Assembly (NCBI GenBank): GCA_947462105.1
Contig: CANHNJ010000004.1
Coordinates: forward strand, 1 to 64,000
DNA from: Alphaproteobacteria bacterium
GTDB lineage: Bacteria; Pseudomonadota; Alphaproteobacteria; Micropepsales; Micropepsaceae
Reading direction: 5' to 3'
DNA: 64,000 bases
Shown here: in pieces, positions 29,532 to 40,331 of the stretch
Numbering within the stretch: position 1 is the first letter of the stretch
Layout of the letters: each line of letters begins with the position of its first letter
Position numbers and translations under genes: made by a program
The notes under the pieces: model-generated
Database searches by the model: none
The model's input: the letters and a program-made list of their open reading frames with translations, nothing else
What the model was told of the DNA's origin: nothing

Positions 29532-30458
29532 ATGGCGAACATCACCGCGACGATGGTGAAGGACCTGCGCGACAAGACCGGCGCGGGCATGATGGACTGC
29601 AAGAAGGCGCTGAACGAAACCAATGGCGATCCCGAAGCCGCCATCGACTGGCTGCGCAAGTCGGGCGCGATGAAGGCCGCCAAGAAGGCCAGCCGCGCCG
29701 CAGCCGACGGCCTGGTGGGCATCGCCGTGTCGGGCAATACCGGCGCGCTGGTGGAAGTGAATGCCGAGACCGATTTCGTCGCCCGCAACGACGAGTTCAA
29801 GGATTTCGTGAAGTCGGCCGCCCAGATCGGCCTGAAGGAAGGCGGCGACCTGGAGAAGCTGCTGGCCGCCCCGCATGGCGGCAGCAATGTCAGCCAGGTG
29901 CTGACCGAGCTGGTCGCCAAGATCGGCGAGAACATGTCGGTCCGCCGCACCGTGGTGCTGTCGGTCAACCCCGGCGTTGTCGCGGCCTATGTCCACAATC
30001 CCGCCGCGCCCGAGCTGGGCAAGATCGGCGTGCTGGTGGCGCTGAAGTCCGACGCCCCCGCCGACAAGCTGAACCCGCTGGCCAAGCAGATCGCCATGCA
30101 TGTGGCGGCCGCCAACCCGCTGGCGCTGACCGTCGAGCACATGGACAAGGCCGTGGTCGAGCGCGAATACGCCGTCCAGAAGGACCTGGCGCTGCAGTCG
30201 GGCAAGCCGGAAGCCGTCGTCGAGAAGATGATGGAAGGCCGCATGCGCAAGTTCTACGAAGAGACCGTTCTGCTGCAGCAGACCTTCGTGATCGATGGCG
30301 AAACCCAGATCACCAAGCTGCTGGAGAAGGCGTCGAAGGATTTCGGCGCCAGCGTCGCCATCGAGGGCTTTGTCCGCTTCCAGGTGGGCGAGGGCATGGA
30401 GAAGGTCGCCAGCGATTTCGCCGACGAAGTCGCCCAGATGGCCGGCACCAAGGCCTGA
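29532..30458 (+). CDS. tsf: Translation elongation factor Ts
   Basis: This is the guanine-nucleotide exchange factor for EF-Tu. The 308-residue protein has the N-terminal UBA-like domain (MVKDLRDKTGAGMMDCKKAL) and the TDFVARNDEF motif at the start of the core. CCGGAGAACACCC precedes the ATG. Size and domain order are ordinary. It follows rpsB after a hairpin. Confidence 0.97.
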   Translation: MANITATMVKDLRDKTGAGMMDCKKALNETNGDPEAAIDWLRKSGAMKAAKKASRAAADGLVGIAVSGNTGALVEVNAETDFVARNDEFKDFVKSAAQIGLKEGGDLEKLLAAPHGGSNVSQVLTELVAKIGENMSVRRTVVLSVNPGVVAAYVHNPAAPELGKIGVLVALKSDAPADKLNPLAKQIAMHVAAANPLALTVEHMDKAVVEREYAVQKDLALQSGKPEAVVEKMMEGRMRKFYEETVLLQQTFVIDGETQITKLLEKASKDFGASVAIEGFVRFQVGEGMEKVASDFADEVAQMAGTKA

Positions 30459-30515
30459 CCCTGCGGCGTCAGCCGGGGTACAAGTTGCGAGAAGAATCAG
30501 CCGCCGGAGAACCGT

Positions 30516-31253
30516 ATGCCCACGACGCCGGAATATCCCCAGACCAGATACAAAAGAGTTTTGGTCAAGGTCTCCGGCGAGGCGCTGATGGGCGATGGCC
30601 AGTTCGGCATCGATATTGGCACGGTTGACCGCATCGCCCGCGACGTGGCCGAGGCCGTAGCCACCGGCATCGAGCTCTGCATGGTGGTCGGTGGCGGCAA
30701 CATCTTTCGCGGTCTGGCCGGTTCGGCCAAGGGCATCGACCGCGCCACCGCCGACTATATGGGCATGCTGGCCACGGTGATGAACGCCCTGGCACTGCAG
30801 GCCGGGCTGGAGCGGGCAGGCGTGCCCAGCCGGGTCCAGTCGGCCATCGCCATGAACAATGTGTGCGAGCCTTACATTCGCCGCCGGGCCATCCGCCACA
30901 TGGAAAAAGGCCGGGTGGTGATCTTCGGGGCGGGCACCGGCAATCCCTTCTTCACCACCGACACGGCCGCTGCCCTGCGCGCCGCCGAGATGAACTGCGA
31001 CGCCATGATGAAGGCGACCCAGGTCGATGGTGTTTACAGCGCTGACCCCAAGAAGGACCCCAACGCAGTCAGGTACGATTCCTTGAGTTATCACGAGGTC
31101 TTAGCGCGCGATCTTAAGGTAATGGATGCAAGCGCAATCTCGGTTTCCCGGGAAAACGGCATCCCCATCCTGGTGTTTTCGCTGGGCGATGCGGGGGCCC
31201 TGGCGAAGGTGCTGGCCGGAACCGGCCGGGCAACCATTATCGAAGAAAAGTAA
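30516..31253 (+). CDS. pyrH: UMP kinase
   Basis: This hexameric kinase converts UMP to UDP for pyrimidine nucleotide synthesis. The 245-residue protein of the amino-acid-kinase fold has [26 protein letters not shown] and [12 protein letters not shown], all diagnostic. CCGGAGAACCGT stands in front of the ATG. Its place between tsf and frr is conserved. Confidence 0.97.
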   Translation: MPTTPEYPQTRYKRVLVKVSGEALMGDGQFGIDIGTVDRIARDVAEAVATGIELCMVVGGGNIFRGLAGSAKGIDRATADYMGMLATVMNALALQAGLERAGVPSRVQSAIAMNNVCEPYIRRRAIRHMEKGRVVIFGAGTGNPFFTTDTAAALRAAEMNCDAMMKATQVDGVYSADPKKDPNAVRYDSLSYHEVLARDLKVMDASAISVSRENGIPILVFSLGDAGALAKVLAGTGRATIIEEK

Positions 31254-31261
31254 GAGTTTAG

Positions 31262-31302
31262 CGGGCCTTGGGCCCGGCTTTGCGGTAGGCTTGCCGCAAA
31301 GC
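31262..31302. promoter_or_regulatory. Two adjacent hairpins between pyrH and frr
   Basis: CGGGCC-TTG-GGCCCG (31262-31276) is followed directly by GCTTTGCGG-TAGGCTTG-CCGCAAAGC (31277-31302). Neither has a T tract. They occupy the 77-base gap and may act in mRNA processing or mild attenuation. Confidence 0.55.
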
Positions 31303-31330
31303 AGACCGAGAGGCAGGGTTGGAGTGACGC

Positions 31331-31890
31331 ATGGCTGACGCCTACAGCAAGGACGACATGGATCGCCGCATGAAGGGCGCGATCGCCACCTTCAAGAGCG
31401 AGCTGGGAGGTCTGCGGACCGGCCGCGCCAGCCCCGCGCTGCTCGACCCGGTCAAGGTCGAGGCCTATGGCAACATGGTTCCCATCAGCCAGGTCGGCAG
31501 CATCGGCACGCCGGAGTCCCGCATGATCACGGTGCAGGTCTGGGACAAGGGCCTGGCCAAGGCCGTCGACAAGGCCATCCGTGACGCCGGGCTGGGCCTG
31601 AACCCGCAGATGGACGGCCAATTGCTGCGCATTCCCCTGCCGGAACTGAACCAGGAACGGCGCAAGGAGCTGTCCAAGCTCGCCGCCAAATATGCCGAAG
31701 GCGCTCGCGTCTCGGTGCGCAATGTCCGCCGGGACGGCAACGACCTGCTCAAGAAGCTGGAGAAGGACAAGAAGATCGGCGAGGACGAGCAGCACACCAA
31801 GACCGAAGAGCTGCAGAAGCTCACCGACGGCCACATCAAGGACATCGACGCCGCGCTCTATGCCAAGGAGCAGGAGATCATGCAGGTCTG

Positions 31891-31891
<1 letters not shown>
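31331..31891 (+). CDS. frr: Ribosome recycling factor
   Basis: This factor, with EF-G, splits the post-termination ribosome. The 186-residue protein is of standard length with the motif [20 protein letters not shown] and the hinge region before [16 protein letters not shown]. It starts with ATG 29 bases after the double hairpin, and its stop overlaps the uppS start by one base. Confidence 0.97.
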
Positions 31892-32621
<730 letters not shown>

Positions 32622-32625
<4 letters not shown>

Positions 32626-33452
32626 CACGGCTGGTATTCGGCATTCTGCTGGCCTGCGTCGTGATCGCCTCGGTCGCGCTGGGCCCCAATCCCTTCGCTA
32701 TCCTGCTGGTGCTGGTGTCGATGCTGGCGGCGCGCGAATGGCACCGGCTGGTGCGCAGCGTCGAGATGCCGGACGTGCCCTTTCATCAGAATCCCTTCCA
32801 CCTGCAGACCCTGGCCACCACCATCACGGTGGGCCTGGGCGCGGCGGCGATGCTGAACTACCTGCCGTGGCTGGCGCTGGCATTCCTGCTGCTGGGCACT
32901 CTTGGCGGCTTTGTGCTGGCGCGCATGCGCGGCGACAATGCGCTGCTGCAGGCGGTGGGCGTGCTCTATATCGGCGTGCCCGCGCTGTCGCTGCTGGCGC
33001 TGCATCTCTATCCCGTTGACCACGCGCCGCATCCCCAGCTGGTGGTGGGCTTCTTCCTGCTGGTCTGGGCCACCGATACCGGCGCGCTGATTTTCGGCAA
33101 GCTGATCGGCGGCAAGAAGCTGGCGCCGTCCATCTCGCCCGGCAAGACCATCGCGGGCACGCTGGGCGGCAGCCTCTGCGCCGCCATCGTCTATGGGCTC
33201 TATATCGGCTTCTACGGTTTCTCGATGCTGCCGGCGATGCTGTTCGCCTTCGTCTTCAGCGCCGTGGCGCATGGCGGCGATCTTCTGGAATCCTTCGTCA
33301 AGCGCCGCTTCGGGCGCAAGGATTCCGGCAGCCTCATTCCTGGGCATGGCGGCGTGCTGGACCGCGTCGATTCCACCTTCGCCGCCGCGCCGGTGATGGC
33401 CTTGCTGGTCTTCGTGGCAGGCCTCAATCCCCTGTTCGGAGGTTACCGTTGA
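32622..33452 (+). CDS. cdsA: Phosphatidate cytidylyltransferase
   Basis: This membrane enzyme makes CDP-diacylglycerol, the precursor of phospholipids. The 276-residue protein has about eight membrane helices. The family signature is in the C-terminal third: ISPGKTIAGTLGG and then KRRFGRKDSGSLIPGHGGVLDRVDS. The start is GTG in a four-base overlap with uppS. The stop overlaps the TTG of dxr by four bases. Confidence 0.95.
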
Positions 33453-34681
33453 AGCCTATCGCCGCCACTCTTGTGCACAATGACACGCTGCAGGCGGTGT
33501 GCGGCCGCAGCGTCACCATCCTGGGCGTGACCGGCTCCATCGGCGTCAACACCGCAGATGTCATTCTGCATGCGCGCAAGACCTATGGACCGCACGCGTT
33601 CCCGGTCACGGCGCTGACGGCAGGCGAGAATGTGGCGGAGCTGATCAAACAGGCCAAGGCGCTGAAGCCGAAGCTGGCGGTGATCGGCAATGCGGCGCTG
33701 TTCGCGGCATTGAAGGCCGGGCTTGCGGGCACTGGCATTGAAGTGGCGGCGGGCCGGGACGCGGTGATCGACGCTGCGGCACGGCCTTCCGATTTCGTCA
33801 TGGTCGCCATCATGGGCGCGGCCGCCATCGAACCGGCGCTGGCCGCCATCCGGCGCGGCGTCATCGTGGCGCTGGCCAACAAGGAATGCGTGGTCGCAGC
33901 GGGCGCGGTGTTCCGCGAAGCGATGGAAAAGTCCGGCGCGTCGGTGCTGCCGGTGGATTCCGAACACAACGCCATCTTCCAGGTGCTGGGCGGCGGCGAT
34001 GCGGGCGAGGCGGAACTCGTCACCATCACCGCCTCGGGCGGGCCGTTCCGCGAATGGCCGCTGGAAAAAATGCGGGCCGCGACGGTGGAAGAGGCGGTCA
34101 AGCATCCCAACTGGGCGATGGGCCGCAAGATCTCACTCGACAGCGCCACCTTGATGAACAAGGGGCTGGAGCTGATCGAGGCGCATTTCCTGTTCGCCCT
34201 GCCGCCAGAAAAGCTTTCGGTGCTGGTGCACCCCCAATCCATCGTCCATTGCCTGGTGTCGTATGATGACGGCACCACCATCGCGCATCTTTCGGCGCCC
34301 GACATGCGCACGCCCATCGCGCATGCGCTGGGCTGGCCGCGCCGCGTCTCCTCGCCGTCGCGGCGGCTCGACCTTGCCGCGCTGGGGCAACTGGTGTTCC
34401 AGCCGCCCGCGCATGACCGTTTCCCGGCGCTCAACCTCGCCATCGGCTCGATGCGTTCGGGCGGGCTGGCGCCGACGGTGCTGAATGCCGCCAACGAGAT
34501 CGCGGTGCAGGCCTTCCTCGACCGCCGCATCGGCTTCCTGGATATCAGCCGCGTCGTGGGGGCGACGCTGGACCTGGATGTGACGGCGGGCGCCAACGCC
34601 GTGGACCTGGAAACGGTGCTGGGCGCCGATGCCCGGGCCCGTGTCGCGGCGGAAGAAATTTGTCAGCGCGTGGGGGCATAA
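33449..34681 (+). CDS. dxr: 1-deoxy-D-xylulose-5-phosphate reductoisomerase
   Basis: This is the second enzyme of the MEP isoprenoid pathway; it makes 2-C-methyl-D-erythritol 4-phosphate using NADPH. The 410-residue protein shows the nucleotide motif GVTGSIGVNTADV near residue 26, LANKECVVAAG, the metal/substrate motif LPVDSEHNAIFQ near 170, and HPNWAMGRKISLDSATLMNKGLE. The TTG start in the cdsA overlap is accepted because no ATG occurs before the conserved core. It supplies isoprenoid units for UppS upstream in the same operon. Confidence 0.95.
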   Translation: MKPIAATLVHNDTLQAVCGRSVTILGVTGSIGVNTADVILHARKTYGPHAFPVTALTAGENVAELIKQAKALKPKLAVIGNAALFAALKAGLAGTGIEVAAGRDAVIDAAARPSDFVMVAIMGAAAIEPALAAIRRGVIVALANKECVVAAGAVFREAMEKSGASVLPVDSEHNAIFQVLGGGDAGEAELVTITASGGPFREWPLEKMRAATVEEAVKHPNWAMGRKISLDSATLMNKGLELIEAHFLFALPPEKLSVLVHPQSIVHCLVSYDDGTTIAHLSAPDMRTPIAHALGWPRRVSSPSRRLDLAALGQLVFQPPAHDRFPALNLAIGSMRSGGLAPTVLNAANEIAVQAFLDRRIGFLDISRVVGATLDLDVTAGANAVDLETVLGADARARVAAEEICQRVGA

Positions 34682-34689
34682 GGAACACC

Positions 34690-35820
34690 ATGCACATTCT
34701 GCAGCAATTCGCCGCCTGGGCCCCGATGGGCCTGCCCACCTTCCTCTTCTACATCACCGTCGTCGTGTTCGTGCACGAGATGGGGCACTTCCTGATGGCG
34801 CGCTTCTTCGGCGCCAAGGTGGATGTCTTCTCGGTCGGCTTCGGCAAGGAAATCGTCGGCTTCACCGACAGGCGCGGCACGCGCTGGAAGCTGTCCTGGC
34901 TGCCCATCGGCGGCTATGTGAAGTTCGCGGGCGATGCCGATGCCGCGTCCACGCCCGACCGCAATGCCGTGGCGGCGAGCGCTGCGGAACGCGTGCAGAT
35001 GATGGCGTTCAAGCCGGTGGGCCAGCGCGCGGCGGTTGCCGCCGCCGGGCCCATCGCCAACTTCATCCTGGCCATCGTGCTGTTCACGGGCCTGTTCATG
35101 TATGCGGGGCACACCACCATCGCGCCGGTGATCGGGCAGGTGAACAAGGCCAGTCCCGCCGAGATGGCAGGCATCCGCAGCGGCGATACCGTCAGCCGCA
35201 TCGATGGCCGCGTCATCACCAGCTTCGACCAGCTTCCGGAAATCATCGGCCTGTCGGCGGGCCGCACCCTGGCCATCGAGCTGACGCGCGCTGGCCAGCC
35301 CGTGACGGTGCAGGTGACCCCCCAGCTTGTGCGGGTGAAGAACTTCCTGGGCGACGAGATGGAGACCGCCGTGATCGGCGTGCGCCAGTCGCCCAACGCC
35401 CCGGTGATCACCCAGCATTACAACCCGTTGCAGGCGGTCGGCGCGGCGTGCGGCCGCACCTGGGACGTGGTCCGGCTGTCGCTGCAGGGTATCGGACAGC
35501 TGGTTCTGGGCCGGGCCAGCCTGGATCAGCTCCAGGGGCCGGTCGGAATCGCCCAGATCACCAAGAAAGTCGCGGATTTCGGCATTCTGCCGCTGTTGAA
35601 CCTGGTCGCTGTACTGTCTGTAAGCATCGGGCTGATCAATCTTTTTCCGATTCCGCTGCTCGACGGCGGGCATCTTCTATACTATGGATGCGAAGCAGTT
35701 CTGGGGCGGCCGCTTGGGGAGCGCGTCCAGGATGTCGGATTTCGGCTTGGGCTGGTCGTTGTGCTGGGACTTATGCTCCTGGCGACCTGGAATGATATAG
35801 CCCGCCTGAATCTTTTCTGA
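34690..35820 (+). CDS. rseP: Site-2 intramembrane protease RseP
   Basis: This zinc metalloprotease cuts membrane-spanning substrates, such as anti-sigma factors and signal-peptide remnants. The ATG at 34690 (AAGGAACACC before it) is chosen over the upstream track start. The 376-residue protein has the HEMGH zinc motif in the first helix (H29, E30, H33), a PDZ domain in the periplasmic part (about 115-200, with SPAEMAGIRSGDTVSRIDG), and the second metal motif NLFPIPLLDGGH near 325. One PDZ domain is visible. It stands just upstream of bamA, as in most proteobacteria. Confidence 0.94.
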   Translation: MHILQQFAAWAPMGLPTFLFYITVVVFVHEMGHFLMARFFGAKVDVFSVGFGKEIVGFTDRRGTRWKLSWLPIGGYVKFAGDADAASTPDRNAVAASAAERVQMMAFKPVGQRAAVAAAGPIANFILAIVLFTGLFMYAGHTTIAPVIGQVNKASPAEMAGIRSGDTVSRIDGRVITSFDQLPEIIGLSAGRTLAIELTRAGQPVTVQVTPQLVRVKNFLGDEMETAVIGVRQSPNAPVITQHYNPLQAVGAACGRTWDVVRLSLQGIGQLVLGRASLDQLQGPVGIAQITKKVADFGILPLLNLVAVLSVSIGLINLFPIPLLDGGHLLYYGCEAVLGRPLGERVQDVGFRLGLVVVLGLMLLATWNDIARLNLF

Positions 35821-35827
35821 ACCCATC

Positions 35828-35843
35828 GGCTTCACGCGAAGCC
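35828..35843. promoter_or_regulatory. Short hairpin upstream of bamA
   Basis: GGCTTC-ACGC-GAAGCC forms a six-base-pair stem with a four-base loop in the 46-base gap between rseP and bamA. There is no T tract; its role, if any, is unknown. Confidence 0.35.
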
Positions 35844-35866
35844 ATAGACGAGTTTGCCGGACGGAC

Positions 35867-38275
35867 ATGCGGATCATTGCCCTGAAGAATGGCTTGCTGC
35901 GCACGACGTCGGTCTGTCTCAGCCTGGCGATGGCGGTCTCGCCGGCGGCGGCACAGATCGCCGCCGTGCCTGGTGGCCCCGCCGCGCCGCCGGCTGCTAC
36001 AGCGGCTGCGCCGGCTGCTGCCCTGGCGCCTGCCGCGCCCGCGCCGCGCATCATCCGCAACATCATCGTCACCGGCACCCAGCGCATCGAGGCCGCCACC
36101 GTCCTGACTTATGTCAACATGCGCGAGGGCGACGCCTACGATCCCAACGAGGTGGACATCGCGCTGAAGGCGCTGTTCGCCACCGGCCTGTTCACCGCCG
36201 CGACGCGGATCGATTTCGATCCCAACACCAACACCCTGACGGTGCGCGTCACCGAGAACCCCATCGTCAACCAGGTGGTGTTCGAGGGCCAGAGCAAGAT
36301 CTCGGCCAAGGACCTCACCAAGGAAACCCAGATCAAGCCGCGCGCCGTCTTCACCCGCGCCAAGGTGCAGGCCGACGTCACCCGCATCATGGAACTGTAT
36401 CGCCGCAATGGCCGCTTTGCCGCCCGCGTCGAGCCGCAGATCATTTCCCGGCCGCAGAACCGCGTCGACCTGATCTTCTCCATCACCGAAGGCCAGACCA
36501 CCGGCGTCAGCCGTGTCAATTTCATCGGCAACAAGGTCTTCAGCGACGGCACGCTGCGCAGCCAGATCGCCACCGAGGAAAGCGCCTGGTGGAAGGTTCT
36601 GTCGACCAACGACAATTACGATCCCGACCGGCTGGCCTATGACCGCGAGCTGCTGCGCCGCTATTATGTCCAGCGCGGCTATGCCGACTTCAAGGTCACC
36701 AGCTCGGTGGCGCAGCTGACCCCCGGCGCTGGCAGCTTCTATGTCACCTTCACCATCGATGAAGGCCCGCGCTTCCGCTTCGGCAAGGTCGAGGTGGATT
36801 CCAAGATTCCGGAGCTGTCGCAGGCGACGCTGATGCCGTTGCTGAAGGCCCGCAGCGGCGACTGGTACAATTCCACCCTGCTGCAGAACGGCATCGACGC
36901 TCTCACCAACGCGGCGGGCACGCGCGGCTATGCCTTTGCCCAGGTGACGCCGAAGTTCGACCGCGACCGCGAAAAGCGCATCATCAACATCTCCTATGCC
37001 ATCGAGCAGGGGCCGCGCGTCTATATCGAAAAGATTGATATCGCCGGCAACACCCGCACCCTCGACAAGGTGATCCGCCGCGAATTCCGCCTGGTGGAAG
37101 GCGACGCCTTCAACCGCGTCATGGTGGATCGTTCGCAGCAGCGCATCCGTGGCCTGGGCTTCTTCAAGGACGTCAATGTGCGCAATACGCCGGGCAGCCA
37201 GCCCGACCGCACCAACGTCACCGTCGCGGTGACCGAACAGTCCACCGGTTCGGTCGCGGTCGGCCTGGGCTATTCGTCGGCCTCCAGCCTGATCGGCGAT
37301 GTCAGCTATACCGAAATCAACCTGTTCGGACGCGGCCAGACGCTGAATGCGGTCGCGCGCATGTCCTATATCCAGAAGCAGTTCCAGCTCAGCTTTACCG
37401 AGCCGTGGTTCATGGATCGCCCACTCTCCGCCGGTTTCGACCTGCAGAAGGTCTATACCGACTATACCCAGGCCGCCTTCTCGAGCGACACCAGCGCGGC
37501 GGTGCTGCGGCTGGGCTTCCCGATTTCCGAATTCTCGGGCGTGCAGTTGACCTACATGTACAAGATCCAGTCGGTCAAAGTCACCGGCAGTGCGCCGCTG
37601 GAAATCCTGCTGTCCGGCGGCCAGCAGAACGGTTCGATCCTGGGGTATTCCTACAGCTATACCGACGTGGATGATTTCCGGAAGCCCACCGACGGCGGCA
37701 GCTTCTCCATCGCCCAGTATTTCGCGGGCTTTGGCGGCAATTTGCGGTACCTGGAATCGCAGGCGACCCTTGCCGGCTACGCCCCGTTCTTCAATGGCGC
37801 GGTGGTGGGTTCTCTGACCGGCAAGTTCAAGTACATCACCGGCTATGACGGCACCCCGGTGCCGGTCAACTCACGCTACTTCGAAGGCGGCGACAGCTTC
37901 CGCGGCTTTGCCATCGCCGGTGTCGGCCCGCGCGACGTCTCGCAGAGCGAGCAGATCTCCGCCGTGGGCGGCAATGTCTCGGCCATCGGTTCGGCGAACC
38001 TGAAATTCCCGTCGCTGTTCCCGGAAAGCTTCGGCGTCAATTTTTCGCTCTTCGCTGATTTCGGCACCGTCGGCCATCTCGACAATATCTTCGGCCGCAC
38101 CTGCACCTCTTCCAGCTGCGTGCGCGACAATCTGGCGTTCCGCGCCTCGGCGGGCCTCAGCGTGGGCTGGAATTCGCCCTTTGGTCCGCTCAATGTCGAT
38201 GTCGGCATCCCGCTCGCCAAGGCGCCCTATGATCGCGAACAGATCATCCACTTCAGCACAGGCACAGGACTGTAG
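35867..38275 (+). CDS. bamA: Outer membrane protein assembly factor BamA
   Basis: BamA folds and inserts beta-barrel proteins in the outer membrane. The 802-residue precursor has a signal peptide ending near VSPAAAQ. A Pro/Ala linker of about 35 residues follows, then five POTRA domains starting at RIIRNIIVTGTQRIEAATV, and a 16-strand barrel from about residue 460. The C terminus is IHFSTGTGL, ending in Leu instead of the aromatic residue common in outer-membrane barrels. The ATG at 35867 fits the signal peptide. Skp follows five bases later. Confidence 0.95.
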   Translation: MRIIALKNGLLRTTSVCLSLAMAVSPAAAQIAAVPGGPAAPPAATAAAPAAALAPAAPAPRIIRNIIVTGTQRIEAATVLTYVNMREGDAYDPNEVDIALKALFATGLFTAATRIDFDPNTNTLTVRVTENPIVNQVVFEGQSKISAKDLTKETQIKPRAVFTRAKVQADVTRIMELYRRNGRFAARVEPQIISRPQNRVDLIFSITEGQTTGVSRVNFIGNKVFSDGTLRSQIATEESAWWKVLSTNDNYDPDRLAYDRELLRRYYVQRGYADFKVTSSVAQLTPGAGSFYVTFTIDEGPRFRFGKVEVDSKIPELSQATLMPLLKARSGDWYNSTLLQNGIDALTNAAGTRGYAFAQVTPKFDRDREKRIINISYAIEQGPRVYIEKIDIAGNTRTLDKVIRREFRLVEGDAFNRVMVDRSQQRIRGLGFFKDVNVRNTPGSQPDRTNVTVAVTEQSTGSVAVGLGYSSASSLIGDVSYTEINLFGRGQTLNAVARMSYIQKQFQLSFTEPWFMDRPLSAGFDLQKVYTDYTQAAFSSDTSAAVLRLGFPISEFSGVQLTYMYKIQSVKVTGSAPLEILLSGGQQNGSILGYSYSYTDVDDFRKPTDGGSFSIAQYFAGFGGNLRYLESQATLAGYAPFFNGAVVGSLTGKFKYITGYDGTPVPVNSRYFEGGDSFRGFAIAGVGPRDVSQSEQISAVGGNVSAIGSANLKFPSLFPESFGVNFSLFADFGTVGHLDNIFGRTCTSSSCVRDNLAFRASAGLSVGWNSPFGPLNVDVGIPLAKAPYDREQIIHFSTGTGL

Positions 38276-38279
38276 ACCC

Positions 38280-38837
38280 ATGAAGAAGCTCTTTCCGCTC
38301 GCCCTGATCGCTCTTGCCTGCGTCACGCCTGCGTTGGCCGCGCCGCCGCCCGCGCCCAAGATCGTGGTGCTGGACCGGGCCGCCCTGCTGCAATTCTCCA
38401 AGGTCGGTCAGGATGTCGCCAAGCAGTTGCAGGCGATGGGCAACCAGGCCCGCGCCGGTGTCGAGGCGCAGCAGAAGGCGTTGTCGGCGGAAGGTGCGGA
38501 GCTGCGCCAGCAGGTTGCGATCATGAGCGCCGAAGCGCGCAAGCAGAAGGAAGACGCCTTCAACGCCAAGGTGCAGGGCATCCAGGCCGGTGCCGAACGC
38601 CGCCAGGCGCAGATGCAGCAGGCGGCAGCCTCGGGCCAGCAGCAGATTGCCAAGGCGCTGCAGCCCATCATCGACGAGATCGTCAAGTCGCGCGGTGCCA
38701 ACATCGTCGTGGACAAGCAGGCGGTGCTCTTCGCCAACAACAACGCCTTTGACATCACCGCCGAAGCCATCGCTAAGCTGGACGCAAAGCTGCCGACGAT
38801 GAAGCTGACCCTGGGCGGCGCGCCCGCCAGCCCGTAA
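38280..38837 (+). CDS. skp: Periplasmic chaperone Skp/OmpH family
   Basis: This is a periplasmic chaperone that holds unfolded outer-membrane proteins for BamA. The 185-residue precursor starts at ATG 38280, just after the bamA stop, with a signal peptide ([20 protein letters not shown]). A long helical, Gln/Ala/Lys-rich section (about 45-125) forms the tentacle-like arms, and the C-terminal strand has [17 protein letters not shown], typical of OmpH. The track ORF extends further upstream inside bamA, which is not the real start. Confidence 0.93.
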   Translation: MKKLFPLALIALACVTPALAAPPPAPKIVVLDRAALLQFSKVGQDVAKQLQAMGNQARAGVEAQQKALSAEGAELRQQVAIMSAEARKQKEDAFNAKVQGIQAGAERRQAQMQQAAASGQQQIAKALQPIIDEIVKSRGANIVVDKQAVLFANNNAFDITAEAIAKLDAKLPTMKLTLGGAPASP

Positions 38838-38848
38838 AGACGGTCGCG

Positions 38849-39880
38849 ATGGCCGATCCACGCTTCTACCGCAACCAGGGGCCTTTTACGCCCGGTGTGC
38901 TGTGCGCGAAGCTGGGACTGACGCCGCCGTCCCATTCTGACGCCATCATGGCCGATGTCGCCGGGCTGGATGGTGCGGGGCCACAGCATCTTTCATTTTT
39001 CAACGGTGCCCGCAGCCAGCAGGCGGCCTTCGCCCGCTCCAAGGCCGGGTTCTGCCTGGTGCCGGAAAGCGGCGTGACGGACGCGCCGGACGGCATGACG
39101 CTGCTGCCGGCGAAATCGGTGGGCCATGCCTGGGCCGCTGCTGCCGCGCTGTTCTACCCGGAACATGGCCAGGCATTGTGGCCGCAGGCCGTGATCGATC
39201 CCACCGCCAAGATCGCCGCTGGCGCGATGCTGTCGCACAATGTGGTCGTTGGTGCGGGCGCGGAAATCGGCGAGGGCACCCGCATCGGTCCCGGCAGCGC
39301 CATCGGGCCCGGCGTCGCCATCGGGCGCAATTGCGACATCGGCGCCAATGTCACCATTACCCATGCCTATATCGGTGATGGCGTCACCTTGATGCCGGGC
39401 GTGCGCATTGGCCAGCCCGGCTTTGGTTATGCGTCTTCCGGTGCGGGGCATGTCGGGCTGCCGCAACTGGGCCGCGTCATCATCCAGGACAAGGTCGAGA
39501 TCGGCGCCAACTCTACCGTCGATCGCGGCGCCATCGGCGATACGGTGATCGGCGAAGGCACCAAGATCGATAATCTGGTCCAGATCGGCCACAACGCCAA
39601 AACCGGACGGCATTGCATCATTGTCTCGCAGGCGGGCATGGCGGGCAGCTCCGAGCTGGGCGATTTCGTCATCATCGCGGGGCAGGCGGCGGTGGCAGAC
39701 CATGTTCGTGTCGGTTCCGGCGCGCGCATCGCCGGCCAGGCGGGCCTGCTCCCCAACACCACCTATGACGCGGGCGGCGACTATGGCGGCATGCCTGCAA
39801 AGCCGCTCCGGGAATGGGTCCGTGAACTTGCCGCCGTGAAGAAGCTGGTCCGCCAACAGAAGAAAAATGATCATGACTGA
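38849..39880 (+). CDS. lpxD: UDP-3-O-acylglucosamine N-acyltransferase
   Basis: This is the third enzyme of lipid A synthesis, adding the N-linked acyl chain. The 343-residue protein has an N-terminal uridine-binding domain and a left-handed beta-helix made of hexapeptide repeats (about 115-300, for example [20 protein letters not shown]). The catalytic His lies in [11 protein letters not shown]. It overlaps fabZ by 14 bases. Confidence 0.96.
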   Translation: MADPRFYRNQGPFTPGVLCAKLGLTPPSHSDAIMADVAGLDGAGPQHLSFFNGARSQQAAFARSKAGFCLVPESGVTDAPDGMTLLPAKSVGHAWAAAAALFYPEHGQALWPQAVIDPTAKIAAGAMLSHNVVVGAGAEIGEGTRIGPGSAIGPGVAIGRNCDIGANVTITHAYIGDGVTLMPGVRIGQPGFGYASSGAGHVGLPQLGRVIIQDKVEIGANSTVDRGAIGDTVIGEGTKIDNLVQIGHNAKTGRHCIIVSQAGMAGSSELGDFVIIAGQAAVADHVRVGSGARIAGQAGLLPNTTYDAGGDYGGMPAKPLREWVRELAAVKKLVRQQKKNDHD

Positions 39881-40331
39881 TACGACCGTTGATATCGACG
39901 CCATCCTGAAGCTGTTACCGCATCGCGCCCCGTTCCTCTTTGTCGAGCGGATCACCGATATCGTGCCGTTGGAAAGCGGCACGGGCTGGAAGGCCGTGGG
40001 GTTCAACGAGCCTTATTTCCAGGGCCATTTTCCCGGCTTCGCCGTGATGCCGGGCGTTCTGCTTGTGGAGGCGATGGCGCAGACCGCCGGGGCGCTGGTG
40101 CAGCACAGCCTGGGGCTGGGCGCCGGCAGTAAGGTCTTCTTCATGACCATCGACAAGGCGCGATTCCGCAGGCCGGTGCGTCCCGGCGAGCTGCTGCGCA
40201 TGCCGGTCAAGGCGCTGCGCCGCCGTGGCCCGGTTTTCAAGTTCGAAGGCAAGGTTTATGTCGGTGACGATCTTTGCGCCGAGGCGGAATTCAGCGCCAT
40301 GATCCATGACGGCAGCGAGAAGATGGCCTGA
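39867..40331 (+). CDS. fabZ: 3-hydroxyacyl-ACP dehydratase FabZ
   Basis: This dehydratase acts in fatty-acid elongation and competes with LpxA and LpxD for hydroxyacyl-ACP. The 154-residue hot-dog-fold protein has the catalytic His54 in FQGHFPG and Glu68 in VEAMAQ. Two in-frame ATG codons (39867 and 39873) are possible starts; both lie inside the end of lpxD. The stop overlaps the lpxA start by one base. Confidence 0.96.
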   Translation: MIMTDTTVDIDAILKLLPHRAPFLFVERITDIVPLESGTGWKAVGFNEPYFQGHFPGFAVMPGVLLVEAMAQTAGALVQHSLGLGAGSKVFFMTIDKARFRRPVRPGELLRMPVKALRRRGPVFKFEGKVYVGDDLCAEAEFSAMIHDGSEKMA

